A DNA stretch of 64,000 bases from Clostridium sp. Ade.TY (lineage in GTDB: Bacteria; Bacillota; Clostridia; Clostridiales; Clostridiaceae), in the NCBI RefSeq assembly GCF_000498355.1, contig NZ_AVSV01000003.1:1-64000 (forward strand). The letters run 5' to 3'. The notes under the pieces were generated by a model. The model had not been told where the DNA came from, made no database searches, and saw nothing but the letters and a program-made list of their open reading frames with translations. Shown piece after piece: positions 1-7,554 of the stretch; within the stretch, counting starts at the first letter, position 1, and the number at the start of each line of letters is the position of its first letter. The translations under genes were made by a program, and so were the position numbers.

Positions 1-32
1 CTTCGAAGGTTCGAATCCTTCTTCCACCACCA
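1..32 (+). tRNA. 3' end of a tRNA, probably tRNA-Tyr (partial)
   Basis: The T arm (GAAGG stem, TTCGAAT loop, CCTTC stem at 5-21), the 3' acceptor strand TTCCACC (22-28), discriminator A and encoded CCA (30-32) are visible. The anticodon lies outside the window. The variable-arm end and T arm match the pattern of bacterial tRNA-Tyr as I remember it, so the identity is inference. A rho-independent terminator follows immediately. Confidence 0.75.
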
Positions 33-62
33 AAGCACTAAGATTATTCTTAGTGCTTTTTT
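33..62 (+). terminator. Terminator after tRNA
   Basis: A 10-bp perfect stem (AAGCACTAAG / CTTAGTGCTT) with a 6-nt loop runs straight into a T tract, directly after the CCA end of the tRNA. Confidence 0.85.
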
Positions 63-304
63 ATTTTAAGCTATTAATTTGAAGAATATGTAATATACTA
101 TATTGAAATTATAAATAATAATTAAGGTATAACATGTTTTTGAAAATAAAAAGAGTAATGATTTCTAACTATTATTATGAGAAAATACAAGAGTTAATTA
201 AAAATAAATATATATAATATAATAAGTTCAATAGAAATCGATTAAATTTAAAGTTAATTTTAAAATATTTATATATTTAATTAAAATAATATAATATATA
301 AATA
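63..304. other. AT-rich intergenic stretch, no gene seen
   Basis: This very AT-rich stretch between the tRNA terminator and the metK promoter shows no plausible reading frame with a ribosome binding site and no strong hairpin. It looks like ordinary upstream spacer DNA. Confidence 0.5.
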
Positions 305-333
305 TTGACTATTAAAAATCTATATGTTAAAAT
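305..333 (+). promoter_or_regulatory. Promoter of metK
   Basis: TTGACT (305-310) and TAAAAT (328-333) are separated by exactly 17 nt. A TGT directly before the -10 box makes an extended -10. The predicted start of transcription (about 340) lies just upstream of the SAM riboswitch. Confidence 0.7.
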
Positions 334-363
334 CGCTATTAGTAAAATAATTAAATAAAGAAG

Positions 364-520
364 CTCTTATCAAGAGAGGTGGAGGGAGACGGCCCTATGA
401 AGCCCAGCAACCTACAAATGCTTTAAGTTAAAGTGTTGTGTGTGGTGCTAATTCCAGTAGTTTATTCTACAAGATAAGAAAGATTAGAATACAATCTCTT
501 CTTATCGAAGGGTTTTTTTT
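364..520 (+). promoter_or_regulatory. SAM-I (S-box) riboswitch controlling metK
   Basis: The conserved S-box core is present: CTTATC, AGAG, GGTGGAGGGA, GGCCC, GAAGCCC, GCAACC at 364-413. P1 forms between CTTATC (366-371) and GATAAG (473-478). Two exclusive downstream folds can be read. An antiterminator pairs 473-485 with 493-506, using the 3' strand of P1. A terminator stem at 496-512 (CTCTTC / GAAGGG) runs into eight T (513-520). SAM binding should stabilise P1, free 498-506 and so form the terminator, switching metK off when SAM is plentiful. Confidence 0.93.
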
Positions 521-557
521 ATTGTCAAAAATAGTAGAAAATTCGGAGGAAAAAAGA

Positions 558-1733
558 ATGAGAAGATTATTTACATCAGAATCAGTTACAGAAGGACATC
601 CAGATAAAATTTGTGACCAAATTTCAGATTCAGTATTAGATGCTATATTAGAAAAGGATCCACATGCTAGAGTTGCTTGTGAAACATGCACAACTACTGG
701 TATGGTAATGGTTATGGGAGAAATCTCAACTAATTGTTATGTTGATATTCCTAAGGTTGTTAGAGAAACAATTAGAGAAATAGGATATGATAGAGCTAAA
801 TATGGCTTTGACTGTGATACATGTTCAGTAATGACAACTATAGATGAACAATCAGGAGATATCGCTATGGGTGTTGATGAAGCACTTGAATCAAGACAAG
901 GGGAAAAAGATGAGGTTGAAGCAGTAGGTGCTGGAGACCAAGGTATGATGTTTGGATACGCTACAAATGAAACAGAAGAATTTATGCCAACTCCAATAGC
1001 TATGGCTCATAGACTTTCAAGAAGACTTACAGAAGTGAGAAAGGATGGAACATTATCATATTTAAGACCAGACGGAAAAACTCAAGTTACAGTTGAATAT
1101 GAAAATGACAAACCAAAAAGAATAGATACTATAGTAATCTCAACTCAACATGATGAGTGCGCTACTTTAGAGCAAATTCAAGCTGATTTAAGAGAACATG
1201 TTATAAAAGCTGTAATTCCAGCAGAATTATTAGATGAAAATACAAGATATTTCATAAACCCAACAGGAAGATTCGTTGTTGGTGGACCACAAGGAGATAG
1301 CGGATTAACAGGAAGAAAAATAATTGTTGATACATACGGTGGAATGGGAAGACACGGTGGTGGAGCATTCTCAGGAAAAGATGCAACTAAAGTTGATAGA
1401 TCAGCAGCATATGCAGCAAGATGGGTTGCTAAAAACTTAGTAGCAGCAGGAGTAGCTGATAAATTAGAAATACAATTAGCTTATGCTATTGGAGTTGCAA
1501 AACCAGTATCAATTCAAGTAGATACATTTGGAACTGGAAAGATAGATGAAGCTACTATAGTTGATATAGTAGAAAAAGTGTTTGACTTAAGACCAGGTGC
1601 TATAATAAGAGACTTAGACTTAAGAAGACCAATATATAAGCAAACAGCAGCTTATGGACATTTCGGAAGAACTGATGTTAAACTTCCATGGGAAGAATTA
1701 AATAAAGTAGAAGAAATAAAAAAAATATTATAA
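558..1733 (+). CDS. metK: S-adenosylmethionine synthetase
   Basis: MetK makes S-adenosylmethionine from methionine and ATP in the cytosol. The 391-residue product has the usual family length. It shows the N-terminal motif [12 protein letters not shown], the ATP-binding motif GAGDQG and the P-loop-like [10 protein letters not shown] chose the ATG at 558 because a good ribosome binding site (CGGAGG) sits 9 nt upstream; the open frame continues upstream to 438 only because it runs through the riboswitch. The gene is monocistronic: SAM-I riboswitch in front, terminator behind. This fits feedback control of SAM synthesis by SAM itself. Confidence 0.97.
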   Translation: MRRLFTSESVTEGHPDKICDQISDSVLDAILEKDPHARVACETCTTTGMVMVMGEISTNCYVDIPKVVRETIREIGYDRAKYGFDCDTCSVMTTIDEQSGDIAMGVDEALESRQGEKDEVEAVGAGDQGMMFGYATNETEEFMPTPIAMAHRLSRRLTEVRKDGTLSYLRPDGKTQVTVEYENDKPKRIDTIVISTQHDECATLEQIQADLREHVIKAVIPAELLDENTRYFINPTGRFVVGGPQGDSGLTGRKIIVDTYGGMGRHGGGAFSGKDATKVDRSAAYAARWVAKNLVAAGVADKLEIQLAYAIGVAKPVSIQVDTFGTGKIDEATIVDIVEKVFDLRPGAIIRDLDLRRPIYKQTAAYGHFGRTDVKLPWEELNKVEEIKKIL

Positions 1734-1739
1734 TTTTTA

Positions 1740-1769
1740 AAAGATGCCAAATATTTGGCATCTTTTTTT
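1740..1769 (+). terminator. Terminator of metK
   Basis: A perfect inverted repeat of AAGATGCCAAAT is followed by seven T, 7 nt after the metK stop codon. Confidence 0.9.
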
Positions 1770-1798
1770 ATATACAGGAAGTATAAAATTATATTTTA

Positions 1799-2444
1799 TT
1801 ATTTTGAAATAAAACTTTTTAAGTTTGGAAATTCACAAGTATAGCAATCGATACTTTTTAGAAAATTTAAGCATTCTTCAATATTATGTTTTAGTGTTAA
1901 GCCTCTTTCTTCTAATAATTCTATTAAATTCTTATTTTCAAATTCATAATACCTGTAGTATTCTTTAGCTGAATCTTCATATTCTTTAAGAAGATTTTTC
2001 TCTTTCAGTTCATTTTTAATTTCTTTACATAAAAAGAAATTGCAAACTGGTGTCCTAAATTGAGGTGGAATAGAGCATCCTTTGCCATCTTCAACAAAAG
2101 GGCAAGCTTTAAAATGGATAGATAAATCTGTTCCTTTAAATAAATTACTTTTAGTATGTTCTCTAAACTTTTCAAAGTTAACTTTATCAAAATATCCAAC
2201 TGCTTGAATATAATAATTAAAAATTTTTATATTTTTATTTTCTAATATTTTTTTAATAACTAATTGACCTTCTTTAGATTTATTCATTCTTTGTAAGTCA
2301 AATAAATTGAACTTAGGGATAATAGAAACAACATCCTCTATGTTTAAATTTACATAAACTTTCTGCGATAGCACTATGACAATCATAACATTTATCACAA
2401 AAATATCTAGGAATTTTCTCATCAGATTTTACACATAAAATCAT
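1799..2444 (-). CDS. Cysteine-cluster protein (YkgJ-like) requiring a +1 frameshift
   Basis: Two overlapping minus-strand frames form one protein. The first frame starts at ATG 2444-2442, with AAGGTG 10 nt upstream, and encodes 43 residues rich in cysteine (CDKCYDCH, then RGCCFYYP). It ends at TAA 2315-2313. Shifting +1 at CCC (2318-2316), which can re-pair as CCT, continues as KFNLFDLQRM into the long second frame, giving about 214 residues. The second part carries more cysteines (ACPF, GCS, VCNFFLC) and a C-terminal CYTC. The layout resembles the zinc/iron-chelating cysteine-cluster family PF03692 (YkgJ), whose exact function is not settled. The second frame read alone from ATG 2422 would start with a hydrophobic out-of-frame reading of the cysteine-rich part and is unlikely to be the product. 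Whether the shift is programmed or a frameshift mutation cannot be decided here. Confidence 0.65.
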
Positions 2445-2545
2445 AACAATAATACACCTTCTTTAATTAGTTTATAGAATAATTTATTTTAATTATTATT
2501 AAAGTAAGTATAAGATAAAAGTTTGTATTTTCCATAAAATAACTG

Positions 2546-2567
2546 TGGATATAAAGTTAAATATCCA
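2546..2567. repeat. Inverted repeat in the cysteine-cluster / fruR intergenic region
   Basis: TGGATAT (2546-2552) and ATATCCA (2561-2567) form a 7-bp inverted repeat with an 8-nt spacer, between two divergent genes. It could be a regulator site; nothing else supports this. Confidence 0.3.
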
Positions 2568-2580
2568 TATGAATTATTTT

Positions 2581-2621
2581 GACTGAAAATGATTGACTTT
2601 GAATGAAAATGGATGTATTAT
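2581..2621 (+). promoter_or_regulatory. fruR promoter with overlapping 20-bp direct repeats (probable FruR operator)
   Basis: TTGACT (2593-2598) and TATTAT (2616-2621) are 17 nt apart. Two copies of a direct repeat, GACTGAAAATGATTG (2581-2595) and GAATGAAAATGGATG (2601-2615), match at 13 of 15 positions and are spaced exactly 20 bp apart. DeoR-family regulators often bind direct repeats of this kind, so autoregulation by FruR is likely. Confidence 0.6.
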
Positions 2622-2642
2622 ATAGACAAAGAGGTGATGTAA

Positions 2643-3389
2643 ATGTTATCCGAAGAAAGATTTGAACGAATCTTGAAACTTTTAGAAGAAAAAAACACAA
2701 TTACAGTCACAGAATTAGTTAAAGAATTGGATACTTCTGAATCTACAATAAGAAGGGATTTAAATCATTTAGATAAAATGAAAAAGCTTAAAAAAGTTCA
2801 TGGTGGTGCAAAGTCAATAACTAGAACTTATGAAACTAAAGATGATGAAGTGATTGTAAGACAAGGTTTAAATGTAGATGAAAAAATAAAAATAGCTAAA
2901 TATGCAGCAAGTCTTATAAACGAAAATGATTTTGTTTATATAGATGCTGGTACTACAACAGAACTTATGACAGATTACATAACAGAAAATAGAGCAATAT
3001 ATATAACAAATGGAATAGCACATGCTAAAAAATTAATTCAAAAAAAATGTAAAGTATATATAATTGGTGGAGAATTAAAATTATCTACAGAAGCAATAAT
3101 AGGAGTTGAAGCTATAGATAGTTTAAAGAAGTACAACTTTACTAAAGGTTTTTTTGGAACAAATGGAATAGATAAAGATTCAGGATTTACAACTCCTGAT
3201 ATACAAGAGGCATTAGTTAAAAGAGAAGCTGTAAATAGAAGCAATGAAGCTTATATACTTGCAGATGATTCAAAGTTTGAACATATATCAGCAGTTACAT
3301 TCGCAGAAATAGATAGAGCTACAGTAATTACAACAAATCTTAAACATCAAGAGTTTAAGAAATATGCAGAAATATTGGAGGATAACTAA
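2643..3389 (+). CDS. fruR: DeoR-family transcriptional regulator of the fructose operon
   Basis: This is a cytosolic repressor of about 248 residues. The N terminus has the DeoR helix-turn-helix (residues about 6-57, with TVTELVKELDTSESTIRRDL). The C-terminal DeoRC sensor domain contains the sugar-phosphate loop YIDAGTTTEL. The ATG at 2643 is preceded by GAGGTG with a 6-nt gap. It is the first gene of a fruR-fruK-fruA operon, with only 2 nt to fruK. This is the classical Gram-positive arrangement in which the regulator senses fructose-1-phosphate. The inducer is inferred from context. Confidence 0.92.
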   Translation: MLSEERFERILKLLEEKNTITVTELVKELDTSESTIRRDLNHLDKMKKLKKVHGGAKSITRTYETKDDEVIVRQGLNVDEKIKIAKYAASLINENDFVYIDAGTTTELMTDYITENRAIYITNGIAHAKKLIQKKCKVYIIGGELKLSTEAIIGVEAIDSLKKYNFTKGFFGTNGIDKDSGFTTPDIQEALVKREAVNRSNEAYILADDSKFEHISAVTFAEIDRATVITTNLKHQEFKKYAEILEDN

Positions 3390-3391
3390 AG

Positions 3392-4297
3392 ATGATATAT
3401 ACTATGACATTTAATCCATCATTAGATTATATAATGAAGGTTAAAGAGTTTGACTTAGGAATGGTAAATAGAACATATGAAGAAGCAATATTTCCAGGAG
3501 GAAAGGGAATAAATGTTTCAATAGTACTTGGAAATTTAGGGATAGAAAATAAAGCATTTGGTTTTATAGCAGGTTTCACTGGAGAAGAAATAGAAAAAAG
3601 AGTTAAAAATTCTGGATGTATAGCAGAATTTATAAAACTAAAAGAAGGAATTTCAAGAATAAATGTTAAGCTTAAAAGCAAAGAAGAAAGTGAAATAAAT
3701 GCTCAAGGACCTAAAATTGATGAAGAATCAATAGAAAGTTTATATAAAAAACTAGATGAAATAAAGAATGGTGATATTTTAGTACTAGCTGGAAGTATTC
3801 CAAATACACTTCCATCAGATATGTATGAAAATGTTATGAAATATTTAAAAGATAAAGATATAAAAGTTATAGTAGATGCAACAAAAGATTTATTATTAAA
3901 TGTACTTAAATATAAACCTTTCTTAATAAAACCAAATAAACATGAACTTGAGGAAATGTTCAATGTTTCAATAAATTCAGAGGATGAAATAATTAAGTAT
4001 GCTAAAAAACTTCAAGATATGGGAGCGGTTAATGTACTTATATCAATGGCAGGTGATGGAGCAATACTTATAAGTGAAAATGGAGATGTATTGAAGCATA
4101 AGGCCCCAAAAGGAGAAGTTAAAAATTCAGTTGGAGCTGGGGATTCAATGGTTGCAGGATTTACTGCTGGATATATTATGAAAGAAAATTATAAAGATGC
4201 ATTAAAATATGGAATAGCTACAGGAAGTGCAAGTGCATTTTCAGAAGACTTAGCAACTAAAGAAAAAGTAAAAGAAATACTTGAAATGATAAGTTAA
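3392..4297 (+). CDS. fruK: 1-phosphofructokinase (PfkB family)
   Basis: FruK phosphorylates fructose-1-phosphate from the PTS to fructose-1,6-bisphosphate. The 301-residue protein has both PfkB signatures: GGKGINVS near the N terminus and VGAGDSMVAGF near the C terminus, which carries the catalytic Asp. Its ribosome binding site GGAGG lies at the end of fruR. Position between the regulator and the fructose EIIABC fixes the likely substrate. PfkB sugar kinases of this type also include tagatose-6-phosphate kinases, so a second role in the tagatose pathway encoded 20 kb downstream is possible but unproven. Confidence 0.93.
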   Translation: MIYTMTFNPSLDYIMKVKEFDLGMVNRTYEEAIFPGGKGINVSIVLGNLGIENKAFGFIAGFTGEEIEKRVKNSGCIAEFIKLKEGISRINVKLKSKEESEINAQGPKIDEESIESLYKKLDEIKNGDILVLAGSIPNTLPSDMYENVMKYLKDKDIKVIVDATKDLLLNVLKYKPFLIKPNKHELEEMFNVSINSEDEIIKYAKKLQDMGAVNVLISMAGDGAILISENGDVLKHKAPKGEVKNSVGAGDSMVAGFTAGYIMKENYKDALKYGIATGSASAFSEDLATKEKVKEILEMIS

Positions 4298-4315
4298 AAA
4301 GAAGGAGGAAACGTT

Positions 4316-6199
4316 ATGCGTATTATAGACCTTTTAAAAGTTGAAGGAATTGAATTAGATTCAAAAGTAACTTCAAAACAAGAAGCATTAGATAAATTAG
4401 TTCACCTTATGGACAAAGAGGGAAACCTACTAAATAAGGAAGTTTATAAAGAAGCAGTGCTTAAAAGAGAAGAATTAAGTACAACTGGTATTGGTGAGGG
4501 AATAGCAATACCTCATGGTAAATCAAAGGGAGTAAAAAATGCAGGACTTAGTTCAATAGTTGTAAAGAATGGAGTAGATTTTGACTCATTAGATGGACAG
4601 CCAGCAAAATTATTTTTTATGATAGCAGCACCAGAGGAAGCAAATAATTTACATCTTGATGTGCTTGCAAGATTATCAACAATATTAATGGATGAAGAGT
4701 TTAGAAATAAACTTATAAATGCAAGTAGTAAAGAAGAATATTTAAAACTTATAGATGATAAAGAAAAAGAAAAGTTTGAAACAGAGGAAAAAGAAGAAAA
4801 GAGCGAAGATGGATATAAAGTATTAGCAGTTACTGCATGTCCAACTGGTATTGCTCATACTTATATGGCTGCAGAGAGTTTAGAAGAAAAGGCTAAGCAA
4901 ATGGGAGTCTCAATAAAGGTTGAAACAAATGGTTCAGGTGGAGCTAAAAATGTTTTAACAAAAGAAGAAATTGAAAAAGCAGAATGTATAATAGTAGCAG
5001 CAGATAAAAATGTTGATATGGCAAGATTTGATGGAAAGAGATTAATAAAAACTAAAGTTGCAAACGGAATTCATAAAGCAACAGAACTTATTGAAGAAGC
5101 AACAAGTGGAAAAGCTCCAATATATCATGCTGATAAAAAAGCTGAAGGCGGAGATGAAAGTATAGAAAAAGAAGGTGTTGGACATATAATATACAAACAC
5201 TTAATGAATGGGGTATCACATATGTTACCATTTGTTATAGGTGGAGGTATACTTATAGCATTAGCATTCTTATTTGATGATTATAGCATAAACCCAGCAA
5301 ACTTTGGTATGAATACACCATTTGCAGCATTCTTGAAAACTGTTGGTGGAACAGCATTTGCATTTATGTTACCAGTACTTGCTGGATACATCGCAATGAG
5401 TATTGGAGATAGACCAGCTTTAGCAGTAGGTTTTGTTGGCGGTATGCTTGCTAATGAAGGTGGATCAGGTTTCTTAGGAGCCTTACTTGCTGGATTTATT
5501 GCAGGATATTTAGTAGTTTTCTTAAAGAAAATATTTAGTAAATTACCAGAAGATTTAGAAGGTTTAAAACCAGTTTTATTATATCCATTCTTTGGAATAC
5601 TTTTAATTGGTGCGATTATAATATTCTTAATAAATCCACCTGTATCAGCTATAAATGCAGGATTAACTAACACTTTAAACTCAATGGGTGAAAGTAGTAA
5701 AGTTGTACTTGGTATAGTACTTGGAGGAATGATGGCAATTGATATGGGAGGTCCTATAAACAAAGCAGCTTACGTATTTGGAACAGCAGGACTTGCTAGT
5801 GGTCAATTTGATATAATGGCAGCAGTAATGGTTGGAGGTATGGTTCCACCACTTGCAATTGCATTATGTACTACATTCTTCAAAAATAGATTCACAAAAA
5901 GAGAAAGACAATCAGGTATTACTAACTATGTAATGGGATTATCATTTATAACAGAAGGTGCAATACCATTTGCAGCATCAGATCCATTAAGAGTTATACC
6001 AGCTTGTGTTGTTGGATCAGCAGTAGCAGGAGGACTTTCAATGATGTTTGGTTGTTCACTTAGAGCACCACATGGTGGAATATTTGTAGTACCTGTTATA
6101 GGAAATCCATTAGGATATTTAATAGCATTAGTTGTAGGATCAATAGTAGGAATGATCTTATTAGCTATATTAAAGAAACCTATTAAAGAAAATGCTTAG
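4316..6199 (+). CDS. fruA: PTS fructose transporter subunit EIIABC
   Basis: This fructose permease of the phosphotransferase system takes up fructose and phosphorylates it at C1. The 627-residue chain has three domains. EIIA comes first, with the phosphorylated His67 in IAIPHGKS. EIIB follows, with Cys175 in VTACPTGIAHT. A membrane EIIC domain starts near residue 300 with about eight or nine hydrophobic helices. A charged Glu/Lys-rich linker joins A to B. A strong ribosome binding site (AAGGAGG) precedes the ATG. It closes the fru operon and is followed by a terminator shared with nagA. Confidence 0.95.
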   Translation: MRIIDLLKVEGIELDSKVTSKQEALDKLVHLMDKEGNLLNKEVYKEAVLKREELSTTGIGEGIAIPHGKSKGVKNAGLSSIVVKNGVDFDSLDGQPAKLFFMIAAPEEANNLHLDVLARLSTILMDEEFRNKLINASSKEEYLKLIDDKEKEKFETEEKEEKSEDGYKVLAVTACPTGIAHTYMAAESLEEKAKQMGVSIKVETNGSGGAKNVLTKEEIEKAECIIVAADKNVDMARFDGKRLIKTKVANGIHKATELIEEATSGKAPIYHADKKAEGGDESIEKEGVGHIIYKHLMNGVSHMLPFVIGGGILIALAFLFDDYSINPANFGMNTPFAAFLKTVGGTAFAFMLPVLAGYIAMSIGDRPALAVGFVGGMLANEGGSGFLGALLAGFIAGYLVVFLKKIFSKLPEDLEGLKPVLLYPFFGILLIGAIIIFLINPPVSAINAGLTNTLNSMGESSKVVLGIVLGGMMAIDMGGPINKAAYVFGTAGLASGQFDIMAAVMVGGMVPPLAIALCTTFFKNRFTKRERQSGITNYVMGLSFITEGAIPFAASDPLRVIPACVVGSAVAGGLSMMFGCSLRAPHGGIFVVPVIGNPLGYLIALVVGSIVGMILLAILKKPIKENA

Positions 6200-6210
6200 A
6201 TTTTAAATAT

Positions 6211-6247
6211 AAAAAGAGATACTATTAATTTAGTATCTCTTTTTTTT
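6211..6247. terminator. Bidirectional terminator between fruA and nagA
   Basis: A 12-bp stem (AAAGAGATACTA / TAGTATCTCTTT) with a 6-nt loop has T-rich flanks in both directions and serves the convergent fruA and nagA. Confidence 0.85.
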
Positions 6248-6294
6248 ATAATAAATTATAAAATTTATTAGTTATTTAAATTAAAAATATATTA

Positions 6295-7431
6295 TTAAGC
6301 TTCATGTACAACTTTTCCGTTTACTATAACTTTTTTAATATTTATATTATCATCGAAAATTATTAAATCAGCATCATAGCCTTCTTTAATAATACCTTTT
6401 CTATCTTCTACTTTACAATGTTTTGCTCCATTATAAGTGGCCATTTTAACAACTTCATATAATGGATAATCTGAGTTTTCATATACATTTTTTACTGCTT
6501 TATCAAGAGTTAATATAGATCCTGCAAGTGAACCGGATAATATTCTAGCAGCACCATCTGAAACTTTAACTTCTTGACCACCTAATGAATAAGTACCATC
6601 TGGCATGCCACAAGCCATCATAGCATCTGTTATTAAAAGAACTTTATCAGTTCCTTTTTGTTTATATGCAACTCTAAGAGCAGGGTATGATATATGTATA
6701 CCATCAGATATAGTTTCAGTTGTGATATCAGTATCGAAAGTCGCACCAACAACTCCAGGAGCTCTGTGAGTAAATGGAGTCATAGCATTAAAAAGATGTG
6801 TTGAGTGAGAGCATCCACATTTAATTCCTTCAACAGCTTCTTCATAAGTAGCCTTTGTATGACCTATTGAGCAAAGAACTCCTTTATCACTTAAATATTT
6901 GATAAGCTCTTTAGCTCCAGGAACTTCAGGAGCAATTGTTATAGAAACTACTGCATCTTCACAATCTCCAACCATTTTATTATATGTTTCAACAGATGGA
7001 ACTTGTAAAAAGTTTGGGTTTTGAGCTCCAATAGCATTTGGACTTATAAATGGTCCTTCAAGGTGTGCACCTAGTACGTTTGCACCATCTGTACCATTAA
7101 GTTTAGCTTCTTTAATAGCTGACATAGATTTTCTTATAGCTTCAACAGCAACAGTCATAGTTGTTGGAGTAAAAGAAGTTGTACCAAATTTACAAATAGT
7201 TTTTGCAATTTCGTTTATAGCTTCATATGTTCCATCCATAGTATCGTATCCACCAGCACCGTGAATATGAACATCTATGAAGCCAGGAGCGAGATACATT
7301 CCTTTAGCATCAATAATTTCAGCATCTTGTACATTTTTTGGATTTATTTCTTTGATTTTACCCTTTTCTATTAAAACTGATCCATTTTCTATTCTATCTA
7401 AGAAAATTATATTACAATTTGTTATTAACAT
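6295..7431 (-). CDS. nagA: N-acetylglucosamine-6-phosphate deacetylase
   Basis: NagA removes acetate from GlcNAc-6-phosphate. The 378-residue amidohydrolase shows HIHGAGGYD, the metal-binding glutamate in GAHLEGPF, histidines in SIGHTKA and HLFNAM, and the catalytic aspartate in ITDAM. GGAGGTG lies 5 nt upstream of the ATG. No nagB deaminase is next to it; the gene stands alone, convergent with the fru operon and divergent from recD2. The aga operon in this window lacks its own deacetylase (AgaA), so this enzyme may also serve GalNAc-6-phosphate; that is inference. Confidence 0.93.
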   Translation of the reverse strand: MLITNCNIIFLDRIENGSVLIEKGKIKEINPKNVQDAEIIDAKGMYLAPGFIDVHIHGAGGYDTMDGTYEAINEIAKTICKFGTTSFTPTTMTVAVEAIRKSMSAIKEAKLNGTDGANVLGAHLEGPFISPNAIGAQNPNFLQVPSVETYNKMVGDCEDAVVSITIAPEVPGAKELIKYLSDKGVLCSIGHTKATYEEAVEGIKCGCSHSTHLFNAMTPFTHRAPGVVGATFDTDITTETISDGIHISYPALRVAYKQKGTDKVLLITDAMMACGMPDGTYSLGGQEVKVSDGAARILSGSLAGSILTLDKAVKNVYENSDYPLYEVVKMATYNGAKHCKVEDRKGIIKEGYDADLIIFDDNINIKKVIVNGKVVHEA

Positions 7432-7554
7432 ATAAGCACCTCCATATTTCTCATCTTAAATTACATAAAATATATGTTAAATTTTCTATGATATAATTAT
7501 ATATTATACAGGGAAAAATAAAAATAACTTATATGGAAGATTTGGAGAAAAAGT

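Noticed and set aside
438..557. In-frame N-terminal extension of metK
   Set aside because: The open frame runs through the SAM riboswitch and its terminator; the real start is ATG 558 with a good ribosome binding site and a family-typical N terminus.
2005..2199. 64-codon frame within the cysteine-cluster gene
   Set aside because: Same strand but another frame, no ribosome binding site, no motif; a shadow frame.
1799..2422. Cysteine-cluster gene read in a single frame from ATG 2422
   Set aside because: Its first 36 residues are a hydrophobic out-of-frame reading of the cysteine-rich segment; the frameshifted product keeps the family-like cysteines.
5281..5763. 160-codon open frame antisense to fruA
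   Set aside because: It is a shadow of the hydrophobic, codon-biased EIIC frame; no ribosome binding site and a composition rich in Pro, Ile and Ser typical of antisense reading.
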